From Flavobacterium sp. (GTDB lineage: Bacteria; Bacteroidota; Bacteroidia; Flavobacteriales; Flavobacteriaceae), in NCBI RefSeq assembly GCF_027490375.1, contig NZ_JAIXYH010000005.1, positions 1-42,027 of the forward strand: a stretch of 42,027 nucleotides of DNA, in the 5' to 3' direction. Each line of letters starts with the position of its first letter. The first letter of the stretch is position 1. This document shows, in pieces, positions 8,601-17,305 of this stretch. The notes under the pieces were generated by a model, which was not told the origin of the DNA, did no database searches, and saw only the letters and a program-made list of their open reading frames with translations. A program made the translations under genes and the position numbers.

Positions 8601-11600
8601 TGCTTCCCTAAATGTTTCCGCACCGACAGCAGGCGCTGCCATAACAATAACAAACGCAGGAGGAACTTTTACTTGGGGAGCCAATACATTAACTATTGGT
8701 ACTTCTGGCGTTGCAAGTACGCTTGCCGGCGCGGGTTCGCTGGTTGGAAATGCCGCTGCAACACTTATTTTACAAGGTTCAGGAAGCATTGGAACTTTGC
8801 GGTTTACAGGAACAACCCAGTTAGGGACTTTAACCATAAATAGAACGGCAGGAGCTGTTGCTGCTGTTTTGGGTAGCGCTTTGACGGTAAATACCGCTAT
8901 GAATTTAACTGCTGGAATTCTCGATTTAAATACGAGTACACTCACGTTGGGTGCAGCGGTAACTGCTGTTGCTGGCGCTTCTTCTAGTAACTTTATTATT
9001 GCAGATGTATCCGTTGGAGGTGCACTTCGCAAGAATTTCACTAATGGAATAGCCGTTTCGCGAAGCTTTACTTATCCAATCGGAACCACTACAACACAAT
9101 ACACACCGGCAACATTTTCATGTACAACGGGCGATTTTGCAACGGCAAATCTTATCATGTCGGTTGATAATGTTATCGATCCCAACAATGAATCAGATAG
9201 TTACATTACCCGTTACTGGCAAACTTCGGCTACTGGAATTACCAACGCTACCTTCGATTTTTCGGGAATTTATCTAGCTGGGGATGTTGTAGGTACACAC
9301 TCAAACATGTATTCTGGTAGATACATCGGCAGCACCGGCAATTGGATTATTGGCAATTTAGTTTGTAACCCAACTTGTACCAATACAGTATCGTTTACCG
9401 GATTAACCACTGCTGCGGGAGCGCTTTCAGGCACTACAAATACGTACACTGCAGGCGATATTTTCAGACGTGCGGAAATCAATGTATTGAATCCTTCTAA
9501 TACATCAATAGCAACGGGGGCTACTTTTGCTTTCGGTTCTCAAAGTGCCGGAAACGCAGTGGACCAAACTTTTACCATCCAAAATTTAGGTTTGCAAACA
9601 CTAAATCTATCAGCTGCAACGGTTACGGGAGCTGGTTTTAGCTTGTTCCTAAATTACAGCAGTACCGTTACCGGAGGAAGTTCAACGACCTTTACCATTC
9701 GATTACTCGGAGATACTGTTGGAACGGTAAGTGGCTCAATAAGTATACCGAATAACGATATAACAGGCAGCGAAAATCCGTTTGTAATTAATTTTTCAGG
9801 AACCATAACTTGCTACCGAGCTACCAGTGAGAGCTCAGCAAAAGGTTCTTATGCTGCAGATGAAGTTTCAATTGATGGAAGAAGTTGGTTTTTGTCTGAA
9901 GCGCTTATCGGAGATCAAACCAATGATTACAAAATTGGCAGTAGATCGATTCGTTTCCGCGCAGACGTAAATAGCGTTGCTGAAATGCTAGAAGATCAGT
10001 TGTTGGGAATTAATGCCGTTAGTTTTAATTACAGAAGATTTGGGACCGATGCCATTACGGCTAGTTTTGTTGTTGAGTACAGCAAAGATTCGGGAAATTC
10101 TTGGATACAGTTAGGTGCGGCAATAACGCCAACAGGTACTGTTCAAACGTTTAACCAGAGTTTACAACAGTCGGGTCCAGTACGTTTGCGCATCAAGTAT
10201 AATTCGGGAACAACCAATGCCAACCATCGATTCAATATTGATGATTTAGAAATTTGCCCATTTAACGCTCCGGCAGAGATTGAGGTATTTGGTAACCAAG
10301 CGAGTATTCAAGACGGATCAACTACTACAACCTTACAAAATAATACCAAGTTTAGTAACAGCTATTTTACGAGCGATGGTGTTATAACCAAAACATTTAC
10401 CATTACGAATACCGGTACGGGAACTTTAAGTTTGTCGCAACCCACTTTAACGGGTGCAAGCGAGTTTAGTATTTCAGCGGCGCTGCCGATAACTTCATTA
10501 AGCGCCGGACAAAGCACAAGCTTTTCCATCGAATTTTCAAGTACCACCGCAGGGCCAAAAATTGCTACAGTTTCAATTGTAAACAACGATAGCAACGAGA
10601 ATCCGTTTAATTTCGATATTTCTGCTGATGCAAATAATTACAAACGCTGCGCGCTAACAGCGGTAACCACTATTGCACAGCAAACGTTCGAGACCTCACC
10701 GGCAAGCCCAGTAGTAAACTATACAGGCACTGGTGGAACATTTGCCGCAACTGGAGGAACTGCTTATGGCGATAACCGTACAACCACTACCAACAAATTC
10801 ATAGGTGCTCAAAGTTATCAAGTAACTGGAACCACGGCGGCTGCCACAAACGTTTTGAGTTTTGATAATGTAGTCACAACAAATTATAAGAATATTAGCC
10901 TTACGTTTAATCTTGGTTTTTACGGAACAAACAGCACACAAGGGCTAGAAACGAGTGATGAGGTTCGAGTTGCTATAAGCACTGATGGAGGTACTACTTA
11001 TGTTGACCAGATTTTGATTCGAGGAAACAACAATGCCTTGTTAGACATCAATACATCAACTGTGGCAACGGGAACAAAAAATTACACTTTAACTGGCACA
11101 CTGACTACCTTCGGGGCTCGCTCAAATTCAGTAAATGGATTGCCGCGAACCTATTCCATAATAAATATTGATGCGCCAACGAATCAAGTTCGCGTTCGAT
11201 TTACAATCAAGACCAATACAAATAGTGGAAATGAAGTAATCGCTATTGATAATGTTGTACTTCAAGGACAACAAGAAAGTACGAAAACATGGGTGGCAGG
11301 CGCTTGGGATACAACTGCGCCGAGCGATACAGATAAGATTATAATTGACGACGATTTTAATACGGGCACTAGTGGAAGTTTGCAAGGCTGTGAATGTCAG
11401 ATTAATTCAGGACGAACGCTTACAATAGCTTCTAATACATATGCAGAAATTCAGAGCAATATTGTCAATAATGGAAACCCGATAGTTATCGAGGATAGTG
11501 GTTCGCTGATTCAATACAATGATAACGCGGTTAATGTGGGTGATATTGAAATGACGAGAATTACCTCGCCATACGAAGAGTATGATTATGTGTACTGGTC

Positions 11601-12975
11601 GAGCCCCGTAACTGCAACTACATTTCAAATTCCTTTTGATGGATGGCGACCAGACTATACTTTCGCATTTAATACAGCAGCCTATGAAGACTTAGATGGT
11701 GATAGTTACGACGATGACGGCAACGCTTGGGTAAATATTCCGTTTGCTACCCAGATGACTCCGGGAGTTGGCTACGCGATTATGGCTCCAACCGACCTAG
11801 GAACCTATCCAACTACCGCCACTGTTGTATTTACGGGAATTCCAAACAACGGGCAAATTACCTACACGCTGCAGGAAAGTAACAATGTCGGCGAACTAAC
11901 GGATGATTACAATTTAGTCGGTAATCCCTACCCAAGTGCAATTTCAGCGGATTCCTTTATCAATGAGAATTTAGCGAATTTCGAAGGCACCATTTATCTA
12001 TGGACGCATGTTGGAGATATTCAGCCCAATACTACCAATCCTGGTCCGGGTGGTTATAATTTTTCTTCGGATGATTATGCTATGTATAATTTAACGGGTG
12101 GAATAGGTGTTGGTACGAGTTCGGTTTCAGGTAGTACTACACCAAACGGATTCATTGCCGCAGGACAAGCCTTTTTTATTGAAGGCTCAAATGCAGGATC
12201 TATTGTTTTTCGAAATTCTATGCGTGGATTGGGATACAACAACCAGCAATTTTTTAGACCTGCCGCGTTGCCTCCAATGCCTTTAGGTGATTCCGATCAA
12301 GGAAAAATTTGGTTGAAATTGCATAATTCCGATGGTATGAGCTCGCAACAGTTAATAGCGTTTTTATCAGGTGCGACAGACGATTTCGATAAAGGTTACG
12401 ACGGGAAGTTTAATCCTGCGGGAGCTGCCTTGAATTTTTATTCGAGAATTAACACAGAATTCTACAGAATACAAGCACTCGGAAACTTTTCCGGCGATCA
12501 CGTTGTTCCTTTAGGCTTTACCTCTGGAGTTTCAGGCCAAACGTACATTTCAATCGATCAGTTTGAAGGTGTATTTGTCGATGTTTCCGTACCGATTTTA
12601 CTCTACGACGCACTTTTAGATATTCATCACGACTTGCGTTTAGCGCCGTACGGATTTATGGCAGATATAGGAGCACAGAACAATAGATTTTATCTGAAAT
12701 TCAATCAAGCTCCTCTGAGCATTTCAACTCCAGAACCCTACCAAGCTCAAGTCGATGTAGTTGCAACTAACAACCATGTACTTATAAAATCTGAACAAGA
12801 TGCAATAAAAAGCGTGCAACTTTTTGACTTAAACGGGCGATTGTTATACGATATATACGATGTTGATTCCGCAGAGACTCAAATTGAAACTGCAAAATTT
12901 CAAACAAAGATTCTATTAGTAAAGATTGAATTAGAGTCTGGAATAGTTTCGACGCGAAAAGTAATCAAGCAGTAA
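5602..12975 (+). CDS. Giant multidomain T9SS-secreted surface protein
   Basis: A 2457-residue exported protein. Residues 1-20 form a Sec signal peptide (MILKKYAPIFFTLFFSSVFG, cleavage before QN). In order follow: a beta-sandwich region (about 25-195); a CBM9/DOMON-like region starting at ALNGNIDEAVW (about 199-410); a long Gly/Thr/Asn-rich part (about 411-1280) with repeated LxxNxGTLTxG patterns suggesting a beta-helix, opening with SRQTGNWADAATW; two 'choice-of-anchor D' ASH-like domains (from AEINVLNPSNT, about 1289, and EIEVFGNQASI, about 1560), each followed by a beta-sandwich ending in an IDD/IDN motif; another NWxxxxxW-like unit near 1895; and a C-terminal T9SS type A-like sorting domain (about 2386-2457) containing VQLFDLNGRLLYD. 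It is probably surface-anchored or released, perhaps in adhesion or polysaccharide binding; the ligand is unknown. It stands alone between recX and a convergent pseudogene. Confidence 0.88.
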   Translation: MILKKYAPIFFTLFFSSVFGQNIIWNFGTAAPSTNTTSNLTIGNVTQGNVNGAVTMLSNTSASSGYAGASGGNNAGIAVQNGALNTATSSYFEFVLTPAAGFTVSLNAISFGMRSTGTGPVNFVVRSSSDSYASNLASGTDSANSAWTLKSPTTTTVTSGNGTAITVRIYGFGGTGAVANTAQWRIDDLQLTVTVNQVFALNGNIDEAVWGTALATSAGGPTPSFGASHAINAVYSYGDATYLYFAIAGNVQSGNRILLFIDSATGGFNNGSFNRTNAPSGVNNWNSGTTFDSGFNADYCAVIGTNGSGTYFLDLFTLTSGTGSNTFIGSAGSEFGINVDNTSLTRGFEFRIPKTALNYTANQELQLFAAYTSDGGFLSNQFLTRANSGDGSYGSGAVAFGSAAPNPITVPYVSRQTGNWADAATWRLGTGNPTNVGISILNGHNVTVAAAAGNINALNVNTGGTLTIGGTNTLSFNNTQTFTNAGTTTFSGSGFITMGTNSALANSGTLTMGSGALTFGNAGILNQTGTFTAGTSTVTFNGQGTISGTVVANNITANGQLTLSNAVTVNGTLRLNLNSFVDGANSPTYGSASTLLYNHGGAFSINRGNEWTSATSGAGFPNNVTLSNNTTFNMNLGTSASMGGILTVDSGSIFNSLAGTLNIAGSVLNNGTLNTGAGGVVSTGTVTNNGTLVLNGDFTTSANWVQGASGVQTNNNRAVFFTGTGTSLITKTGGGTITFDYLVVNKTAGSVQQNSSPATNVIVGGTTGDVLQLINASTYDINGNSLTINGTGTAIGISANATGRTITSTAANAQLLISNSNKAVTGTGTLILGANVTTVLATGFDFGASKTTINGNLQLNPGGFVNNTNAPIYTNTSTLIYNNNYNVFDEWRATGSSAGLGVPQNVVINSGFTVNMPNADRGLAGNLTATAANAVLSMNATSGNLFVGGNLNFNSGNSFVGNGRSVIFQGSANQNINVAAAPVLTIPSFTIQNAIAVTSNASLNVSAPTAGAAITITNAGGTFTWGANTLTIGTSGVASTLAGAGSLVGNAAATLILQGSGSIGTLRFTGTTQLGTLTINRTAGAVAAVLGSALTVNTAMNLTAGILDLNTSTLTLGAAVTAVAGASSSNFIIADVSVGGALRKNFTNGIAVSRSFTYPIGTTTTQYTPATFSCTTGDFATANLIMSVDNVIDPNNESDSYITRYWQTSATGITNATFDFSGIYLAGDVVGTHSNMYSGRYIGSTGNWIIGNLVCNPTCTNTVSFTGLTTAAGALSGTTNTYTAGDIFRRAEINVLNPSNTSIATGATFAFGSQSAGNAVDQTFTIQNLGLQTLNLSAATVTGAGFSLFLNYSSTVTGGSSTTFTIRLLGDTVGTVSGSISIPNNDITGSENPFVINFSGTITCYRATSESSAKGSYAADEVSIDGRSWFLSEALIGDQTNDYKIGSRSIRFRADVNSVAEMLEDQLLGINAVSFNYRRFGTDAITASFVVEYSKDSGNSWIQLGAAITPTGTVQTFNQSLQQSGPVRLRIKYNSGTTNANHRFNIDDLEICPFNAPAEIEVFGNQASIQDGSTTTTLQNNTKFSNSYFTSDGVITKTFTITNTGTGTLSLSQPTLTGASEFSISAALPITSLSAGQSTSFSIEFSSTTAGPKIATVSIVNNDSNENPFNFDISADANNYKRCALTAVTTIAQQTFETSPASPVVNYTGTGGTFAATGGTAYGDNRTTTTNKFIGAQSYQVTGTTAAATNVLSFDNVVTTNYKNISLTFNLGFYGTNSTQGLETSDEVRVAISTDGGTTYVDQILIRGNNNALLDINTSTVATGTKNYTLTGTLTTFGARSNSVNGLPRTYSIINIDAPTNQVRVRFTIKTNTNSGNEVIAIDNVVLQGQQESTKTWVAGAWDTTAPSDTDKIIIDDDFNTGTSGSLQGCECQINSGRTLTIASNTYAEIQSNIVNNGNPIVIEDSGSLIQYNDNAVNVGDIEMTRITSPYEEYDYVYWSSPVTATTFQIPFDGWRPDYTFAFNTAAYEDLDGDSYDDDGNAWVNIPFATQMTPGVGYAIMAPTDLGTYPTTATVVFTGIPNNGQITYTLQESNNVGELTDDYNLVGNPYPSAISADSFINENLANFEGTIYLWTHVGDIQPNTTNPGPGGYNFSSDDYAMYNLTGGIGVGTSSVSGSTTPNGFIAAGQAFFIEGSNAGSIVFRNSMRGLGYNNQQFFRPAALPPMPLGDSDQGKIWLKLHNSDGMSSQQLIAFLSGATDDFDKGYDGKFNPAGAALNFYSRINTEFYRIQALGNFSGDHVVPLGFTSGVSGQTYISIDQFEGVFVDVSVPILLYDALLDIHHDLRLAPYGFMADIGAQNNRFYLKFNQAPLSISTPEPYQAQVDVVATNNHVLIKSEQDAIKSVQLFDLNGRLLYDIYDVDSAETQIETAKFQTKILLVKIELESGIVSTRKVIKQ

Positions 12976-13114
12976 GGTGTTTTTGAATACGTTCGAACAA
13001 GCAATTAACGGTTAAACATTAAGATATCAGGTGTTTTGTAGTGTTTTTACAAAATCATGTTAATTGTTTTTCAATAAATTACTTAACTAGTCTACGACGT
13101 TAACGGAGCTGTTT

Positions 13115-14011
13115 TTAAAGAGTTTTCCCTTCTCGAATCAATTTTCTGTGCGTATCTGTTAATGCACGCAAATTTTTGTATTCAATCCATTTCTTACCTT
13201 GAACTTTGCGCATAAACGTATCGTAAAACCGCATAATGGTTACGTTGTAGAAGGCTTTTGCCAGATGGTTTATTCCACGCGGAAATGCTCGCAAACTCAT
13301 TGAGAAACCTGCCGTTTAGTATTTCATGTAATGCCAGTAACCTTCCGGCATATACAGCATTTCTCCGTGATTGAGTTCGCAAATATATCCCTCAGCATGC
13401 CGCAGCGCGGGGAATTTCTCAAAATCAGGATTATCAAAATCAATGTCTTCGCGCGAAATCAAAGCATGCGGAACTTTATACAAGTATTTACTTTCAGACG
13501 GTGGGAAAATGATACACTTCTTTTTTCCATGAAAATGGAAGTGTAAAATATTGGCATAATCAATATCAAAATGCATAAAAACTTTTGCGCCAGCTCCGCC
13601 AAAAAAAAGCATTGGAAGTTGCTTCACTAAACGCAATCCGATATTTGGCCACTTAAAATCGTTTTGAAGTACCGGAACTTCTTTCATTAAGTTGTAAAGA
13701 AATATCCGGTAGTTTGTTGGTTGGGATTCCAGGAGCTTAATGTACTCCGACATTAACGTGGTAGTGTGCGCTTCGTTGAAACCTTCCTCGTGCGACACCG
13801 GACGGTCGTCGTATAAAGGAACTGTTTTTGCGCCTGCTAAAGAATTAATGTAATTTAAATGCCACTTCTCGTAGGCGGGCCAATCTTCGGTGAGTTTCGT
13901 CAGAATAACTGGTTTCTGAGGTCTGACGTAGTTTTCGTAAAATTCTTGCTTAGAAAGCGACTCAAATCTGGGAATTTCTTTTAGTAAAAATCCGCGCGTA
14001 GTAACCGTCAT
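13115..14011 (-). pseudogene. Cupin-like/JmjC-type protein gene with an in-frame nonsense codon
   Basis: The frame from 14011 runs 231 codons, meets TAA at 13316-13318, and continues in the same frame for 66 codons to a stop at 13115, giving 297 residues in all, a usual length for flavobacterial cupin-like proteins. No frameshift is needed. The junction reads GYWHYMKY-stop-TAGFSMSLRAFPR, where a leucine codon such as TTA would restore it with one base change. Likely iron ligands of an Fe(II)/2-oxoglutarate oxygenase (HFD near residue 147 and the His of GYWHYMKY) precede the stop, so a truncated product would keep them but lose the C-terminal helices. It lies 81 bases downstream of bioB on the same strand. 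Alternatives are a sequencing error or a very recent mutation; the substrate is unknown. Confidence 0.8.
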
Positions 14012-14038
14012 CCAATTAAAACATACAAATCAGGACGA

Positions 14039-14046
14039 CAAAAATA
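14039..14046 (-). promoter_or_regulatory. Possible -7 box for the cupin-like gene
   Basis: The minus strand reads TATTTTTG, a match to TAnnTTTG, 28 bases upstream of the 14011 start. No TTG is found at normal -33 spacing, and the region is AT-rich, so chance is possible. If real, the gene could be transcribed independently of bioB. Confidence 0.35.
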
Positions 14047-14092
14047 AAATCATCCTAATTTGCTCGTAGCTATTTTAACAAAAACTAAACGC

Positions 14093-15184
14093 TTACGCCT
14101 CCGATTTTCGTTTTGAAGCGGCTTCAATATTGCGCTCTATTTTATGCTCTGGGCGTGTCCATTTTGGTTTTTCTCCTAAGGCAACGTATTCAGAGTCAGA
14201 AGCCTCAACTGTTTTAGGCTGGCTTTTCTTTGCGAAAGGTTTCATCGGAATCAAACCTAATGCGTCGAACATTTTCATATCCTCGTTCACATCCGGATTT
14301 GGTGTTGTAAGTAACTTGTCACCTGCAAAAATCGAGTTAGCTCCAGCGAAGAAACACAAAGCCTGACCTTCGCGCGACATTTCTGTTCGACCTGCCGACA
14401 AACGCACCTGTGTGAGCGGCATCACAATTCGTGTGGTAGCAACCATTCGAATCATTTCCCAAATTTCAACCGGCTTCTGATCTTCCAAAGGCGTTCCTTC
14501 CACAGCAACTAATGCATTAATTGGCACCGACTCTGGTTGCGGATTTAAGCGCGCCAAAGCCAGCAACATTCCGGCTCGGTCTTCGGCACTTTCTCCCATA
14601 CCAATAATACCTCCGCTACAAACGGTTACATTGGTTTTACGAACATTGTCGATTGTTGCCAAGCGATCCTTAAAATCGCGTGTTGAAATAATCTCTTTGT
14701 AATATTCTTCAGAAGAATCTAAATTGTGATTGTAAGCATATAAACCAGCTTCGGCTAATCGCATGGCCTGATTTTCAGTAATCATACCCAAGGTGCAACA
14801 AACTTCCATGTCGAGCTTGTTGATGGTTCGTACCATTTCCAAAACCTGATCGAACTCCGGTCCGTCTTTAACATTACGCCACGCTGCGCCCATGCAAACG
14901 CGCGAAGAACCCGATGCTTTGGCTCGTAATGCTTGTGCTTTTACCTGGTTAACCGACATTAAATCGTTACCCTCGATATCGGTATGGTATCGTGCGGCCT
15001 GCGGACAATACCCACAATCTTCAGGACATCCGCCCGTTTTGATCGATAACAAGGTACTAACCTGAACTTTGTTGGGATCGTGAAATTCACGGTGAATGGT
15101 TGCCGCTTCGTACAGCAAATCCATCATCGGTTTGTTGTAAATCTCTAAAATCTCCTCTTTAGTCCAATCGTGTCTTAACTGCAT
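14093..15184 (-). CDS. bioB: Biotin synthase (radical SAM)
   Basis: BioB inserts sulfur into dethiobiotin to form biotin, the last step of the pathway. The 363-residue protein has the radical SAM cluster motif with cysteines C53, C57 and C60 in GGCPEDCGYC. Other family segments are VCMGAAWRNVKDGPEF near 96, YNHNLDSSEEYY near 153 and the [2Fe-2S]-side RLSAGRTEMSREGQALCF near 260. The C-terminal tail is Lys-rich. It is about 9 kb away from bioA and on the opposite strand, so biotin genes here are split into two loci. A promoter with both -7 and -33 elements lies just upstream. The broken cupin-like gene follows 81 bases downstream. Confidence 0.97.
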   Translation of the reverse strand: MQLRHDWTKEEILEIYNKPMMDLLYEAATIHREFHDPNKVQVSTLLSIKTGGCPEDCGYCPQAARYHTDIEGNDLMSVNQVKAQALRAKASGSSRVCMGAAWRNVKDGPEFDQVLEMVRTINKLDMEVCCTLGMITENQAMRLAEAGLYAYNHNLDSSEEYYKEIISTRDFKDRLATIDNVRKTNVTVCSGGIIGMGESAEDRAGMLLALARLNPQPESVPINALVAVEGTPLEDQKPVEIWEMIRMVATTRIVMPLTQVRLSAGRTEMSREGQALCFFAGANSIFAGDKLLTTPNPDVNEDMKMFDALGLIPMKPFAKKSQPKTVEASDSEYVALGEKPKWTRPEHKIERNIEAASKRKSEA

Positions 15185-15204
15185 AGCTCGGTAATATTAG
15201 CGCT

Positions 15205-15237
15205 CAAAAATACACAATACTTTTTACTAGCACGCAA
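15205..15237 (-). promoter_or_regulatory. Putative bioB promoter
   Basis: On the minus strand TTG (15237-15235) and TATTTTTG (15212-15205) are separated by 22 bases, within the range seen for Bacteroidota promoters. The -7 box is 20 bases from the bioB start. No obvious dyad that could be a biotin repressor site is visible. Confidence 0.5.
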
Positions 15238-15476
15238 CTCCTTCGACGCTTAACAGCGCTGCGAAACGCGATTTTTAAACCAAATTACTGTAAATGAAGC
15301 TCGGAGATACTATCGATTGCATTTATTTTAACGTGAATTCCAAGAAATCGTTTGGTTTTCAATGTATAACGGATTCGTAATGAGTTGATTCCCTGCTTAC
15401 ATGTTTGGTGATTAACCAAATAGTAGCGTTTCCAATTTTAGAAGATTCACTTTTTTTGAAAATGGAGAGCAAATAA
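15238..15476. other. Intergenic stretch with no gene seen
   Basis: No credible ORF. The bases TTAACGTGAATTC at 15328-15340 resemble the end of the repeat family around bioF (TTAACGTGAGTTCGA), followed by similar AAATC and TTTG blocks, but no partner end is visible, so it could be a solo remnant or chance. Confidence 0.35.
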
Positions 15477-15505
15477 AAAAGCCGCAAACAAACGTTGCGG
15501 CTTTT
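15477..15505 (-). terminator. Rho-independent terminator (bidirectional shape)
   Basis: An 11-bp perfect stem (AAAAGCCGCAA at 15477-15487 with TTGCGGCTTTT at 15495-15505) encloses a 7-base loop. On the minus strand it is followed by a T-rich run and sits 18 bases after the stop of the membrane-protein gene, so it most likely ends that transcript. Confidence 0.8.
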
Positions 15506-15523
15506 AAACTAAAGTAAGATGAA

Positions 15524-15976
15524 TTAATCGACAATGTTGATGTTTTCTACTTTTCCTTTCCAATATTGCATCAAACAAAACGATACAATAAGTGAGGTTG
15601 CTACCGACTCAAACAACAAGCCCGTACAATAATTGTAGATGCTTGCTTTACCTCCGCCGAATAGAAATGCATCGGAAAGCGACTCTAAATAAACTTCGCC
15701 GCCTTTGAAATAGATATAGGTTAACAGTGCACTCACGCTTAAAACAGCACCAACCATCGAGGTGGTTATAGCAGCCAGCAAATTGGTATTGTACCCGCGA
15801 ACACCCGAAATTATATTCTCACGTAGGGTTTTATTAACGCCGTAAATAACAATGAAGAGGTTTAAAACCCGTAGATAAAATTCTCGCGACAAGCCCAAAG
15901 CTTCCATCAACAAGAAGTAAATTCCTATTCCTAGGAAAATCAGAACCCCATTTCCAATCACTCTTTTCGTATTCAT
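15524..15976 (-). CDS. Small integral membrane protein of unknown function
   Basis: I do not recognise the family. From the ATG at 15976 the product has 150 residues with four likely membrane segments (about 7-25, 32-50, 66-90 and 113-137) and short loops. An EFYLRVLNLF segment leads into the second helix, and the C-terminus is a short polar tail. Flavobacterial genomes carry many four-helix proteins of this size, such as the DUF4199-like ones, to which this may be related. A TTG codon at 15982 is an alternative start; the ATG is preferred. It is monocistronic, bounded by a terminator downstream and a possible promoter upstream. The amino-acid pattern is consistent with a real gene rather than a shadow. 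Confidence 0.7.
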   Translation of the reverse strand: MNTKRVIGNGVLIFLGIGIYFLLMEALGLSREFYLRVLNLFIVIYGVNKTLRENIISGVRGYNTNLLAAITTSMVGAVLSVSALLTYIYFKGGEVYLESLSDAFLFGGGKASIYNYCTGLLFESVATSLIVSFCLMQYWKGKVENINIVD

Positions 15977-16012
15977 ATGCAACGATTTTTAGATTAGATT
16001 TTATTTTCTATC

Positions 16013-16039
16013 TAAAGGTAATCAAAAGCAAGCATACAA
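16013..16039 (-). promoter_or_regulatory. Possible promoter of the small membrane protein gene
   Basis: On the minus strand TTG (16039-16037) is followed after 16 bases by TACCTTTA (16020-16013), one mismatch from TAnnTTTG and about 37 bases before the ATG. Confidence 0.35.
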
Positions 16040-16157
16040 AAACCTGATTTTCTTTGTTTTAAGAAAAATTTAATCGTTTAGGAAGGGTGTTTTTTGATTA
16101 GTCGCGCTTTCGCGGAAGATTTAAAAGTCGCTACAAAAGGCGTCCTTTGAGTCTTTT

Positions 16158-17096
16158 TTAGTGAATTCCTTTTTCATTAAAAACCGCGTACGAATCGTCG
16201 GCATCTTGCTCGAGGGCTACTTTGAGCTGCTCTAACGACTCAAATTTAGCTTCGGCACGGAGGTAACCTAAGCAATAGGTGGTAATGGTTTTGCCGTATA
16301 AGTCGCCCTCAAAATCGAAATAGTAGATTTCGATGGTTCGGGTTTGGCCGCCCACAGTAGGGTTGGTTCCTATCGACATCATTCCTTTCACCATTTGGCC
16401 GTCGATTTCAGAAATGACAGCATAAATTCCTAAGCCGGGAACTAATTTGTGGAAGTCGGTTATTTCGATATTAGCTGTTGGATAGCCAATGGTACGACCC
16501 AGTTTTTTCCCATGCACCACCGTTCCGGTAAAGTCGTACGGGCGTCCCAATAACTTTTCGGCTAGTGCAACCTGTCCGGAAAGCAGCGCTGTTCGAATTT
16601 CGGTTGAACTAATCGTAAGCGCATCGACGGTTTGTTGCGACAATTGCTCGACCTCGAAGCCATATTGTGCGCCAAATCGCTGTAGATCGGAATAATCGGC
16701 TTGACGTTTAGCACCAAAGCGGTGATCGTAACCAACAAGCATTTTCGAAACCTGCAGTTTATCAACAAGAAGTTGCTTTACATACGTTTCGGCATCGAGT
16801 TCGGAGAAAGCGGCATCAAACGGCTGAACAATAAGGTAATCGATACCCAAATCGGCAATAGCGGCTTGTTTTTCTTCGATGGTTTGCAGCAAAAACATGG
16901 GTTCGTTGGGTTTTAGAACCATGCGCGGATGTGGATGAAACGTAAGGACAGCCGAAGCCAAACCTTGTTCTTCTGCCTCGGATGCAATTTGCGATAAAAT
17001 AGCCTGATGCCCGAGATGTACACCGTCGAAAGTGCCCACAGTTAGCAACAACGGTCGGGTACTCTGAAATTCAGCAATCGAAAAAAATGTTTGCAC
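16158..17096 (-). CDS. ribF: Bifunctional riboflavin kinase / FAD synthetase
   Basis: RibF phosphorylates riboflavin to FMN and adenylylates FMN to FAD in the cytosol. The N-terminal FAD synthetase (nucleotidyltransferase) domain carries GTFDGVHLGH at residues 21-30, and the region YDHRFGAKRQAD near 143 is also typical. The C-terminal kinase domain shows GKKLGRTIGYPTANIE (about 196-211) and MSIGTNPTVGG near 241. At 312 residues it is full length. It is monocistronic on the minus strand, with the 576-bp dnaG upstream gap behind it. A -7 box TACTTTTG sits 17 bases before the start. Confidence 0.95.
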   Translation of the reverse strand: MQTFFSIAEFQSTRPLLLTVGTFDGVHLGHQAILSQIASEAEEQGLASAVLTFHPHPRMVLKPNEPMFLLQTIEEKQAAIADLGIDYLIVQPFDAAFSELDAETYVKQLLVDKLQVSKMLVGYDHRFGAKRQADYSDLQRFGAQYGFEVEQLSQQTVDALTISSTEIRTALLSGQVALAEKLLGRPYDFTGTVVHGKKLGRTIGYPTANIEITDFHKLVPGLGIYAVISEIDGQMVKGMMSIGTNPTVGGQTRTIEIYYFDFEGDLYGKTITTYCLGYLRAEAKFESLEQLKVALEQDADDSYAVFNEKGIH

Positions 17097-17112
17097 AGCT
17101 CTAAAATTACCG

Positions 17113-17120
17113 CAAAAGTA
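17113..17120 (-). promoter_or_regulatory. Putative -7 box of ribF
   Basis: TACTTTTG on the minus strand fits TAnnTTTG and lies 17 bases from the ribF start. No TTG occurs at 17-23 bases upstream. Confidence 0.45.
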
Positions 17121-17305
17121 AAAGTTTAGAATTACATGAGCGACTTAAATATTTGTGAATGTCTGAATTGATTGATTTTGTGGATGATGTAAGCAAAAAG
17201 GTAGCTTTTTTAATTTTTAATGATTTTATTTTAAGTGGGCACTGCGTGGATGATGTGTCGTACTAATTGATAAAGCTCTGAAAAAGCGTCGGTTTTTTAA
17301 CATAC

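Noticed and set aside
8520..9041. 173-codon minus-strand frame within the giant gene
   Set aside because: Shadow of the plus-strand Gly/Thr/Asn repeats, rich in Pro/Val/Ala as the reverse complement predicts; same for other minus-strand frames there.
13316..13318. Programmed readthrough or selenocysteine at the cupin-like stop
   Set aside because: The codon is TAA, not TGA, and no readthrough context or stem-loop is apparent; a nonsense mutation or sequencing error is simpler.
16075..16157. Terminator for ribF
   Set aside because: Short dyads (CGCGCTTTCGCG and CAAAAGG with CCTTTG) exist but neither has a T-run on the minus strand at the right place.
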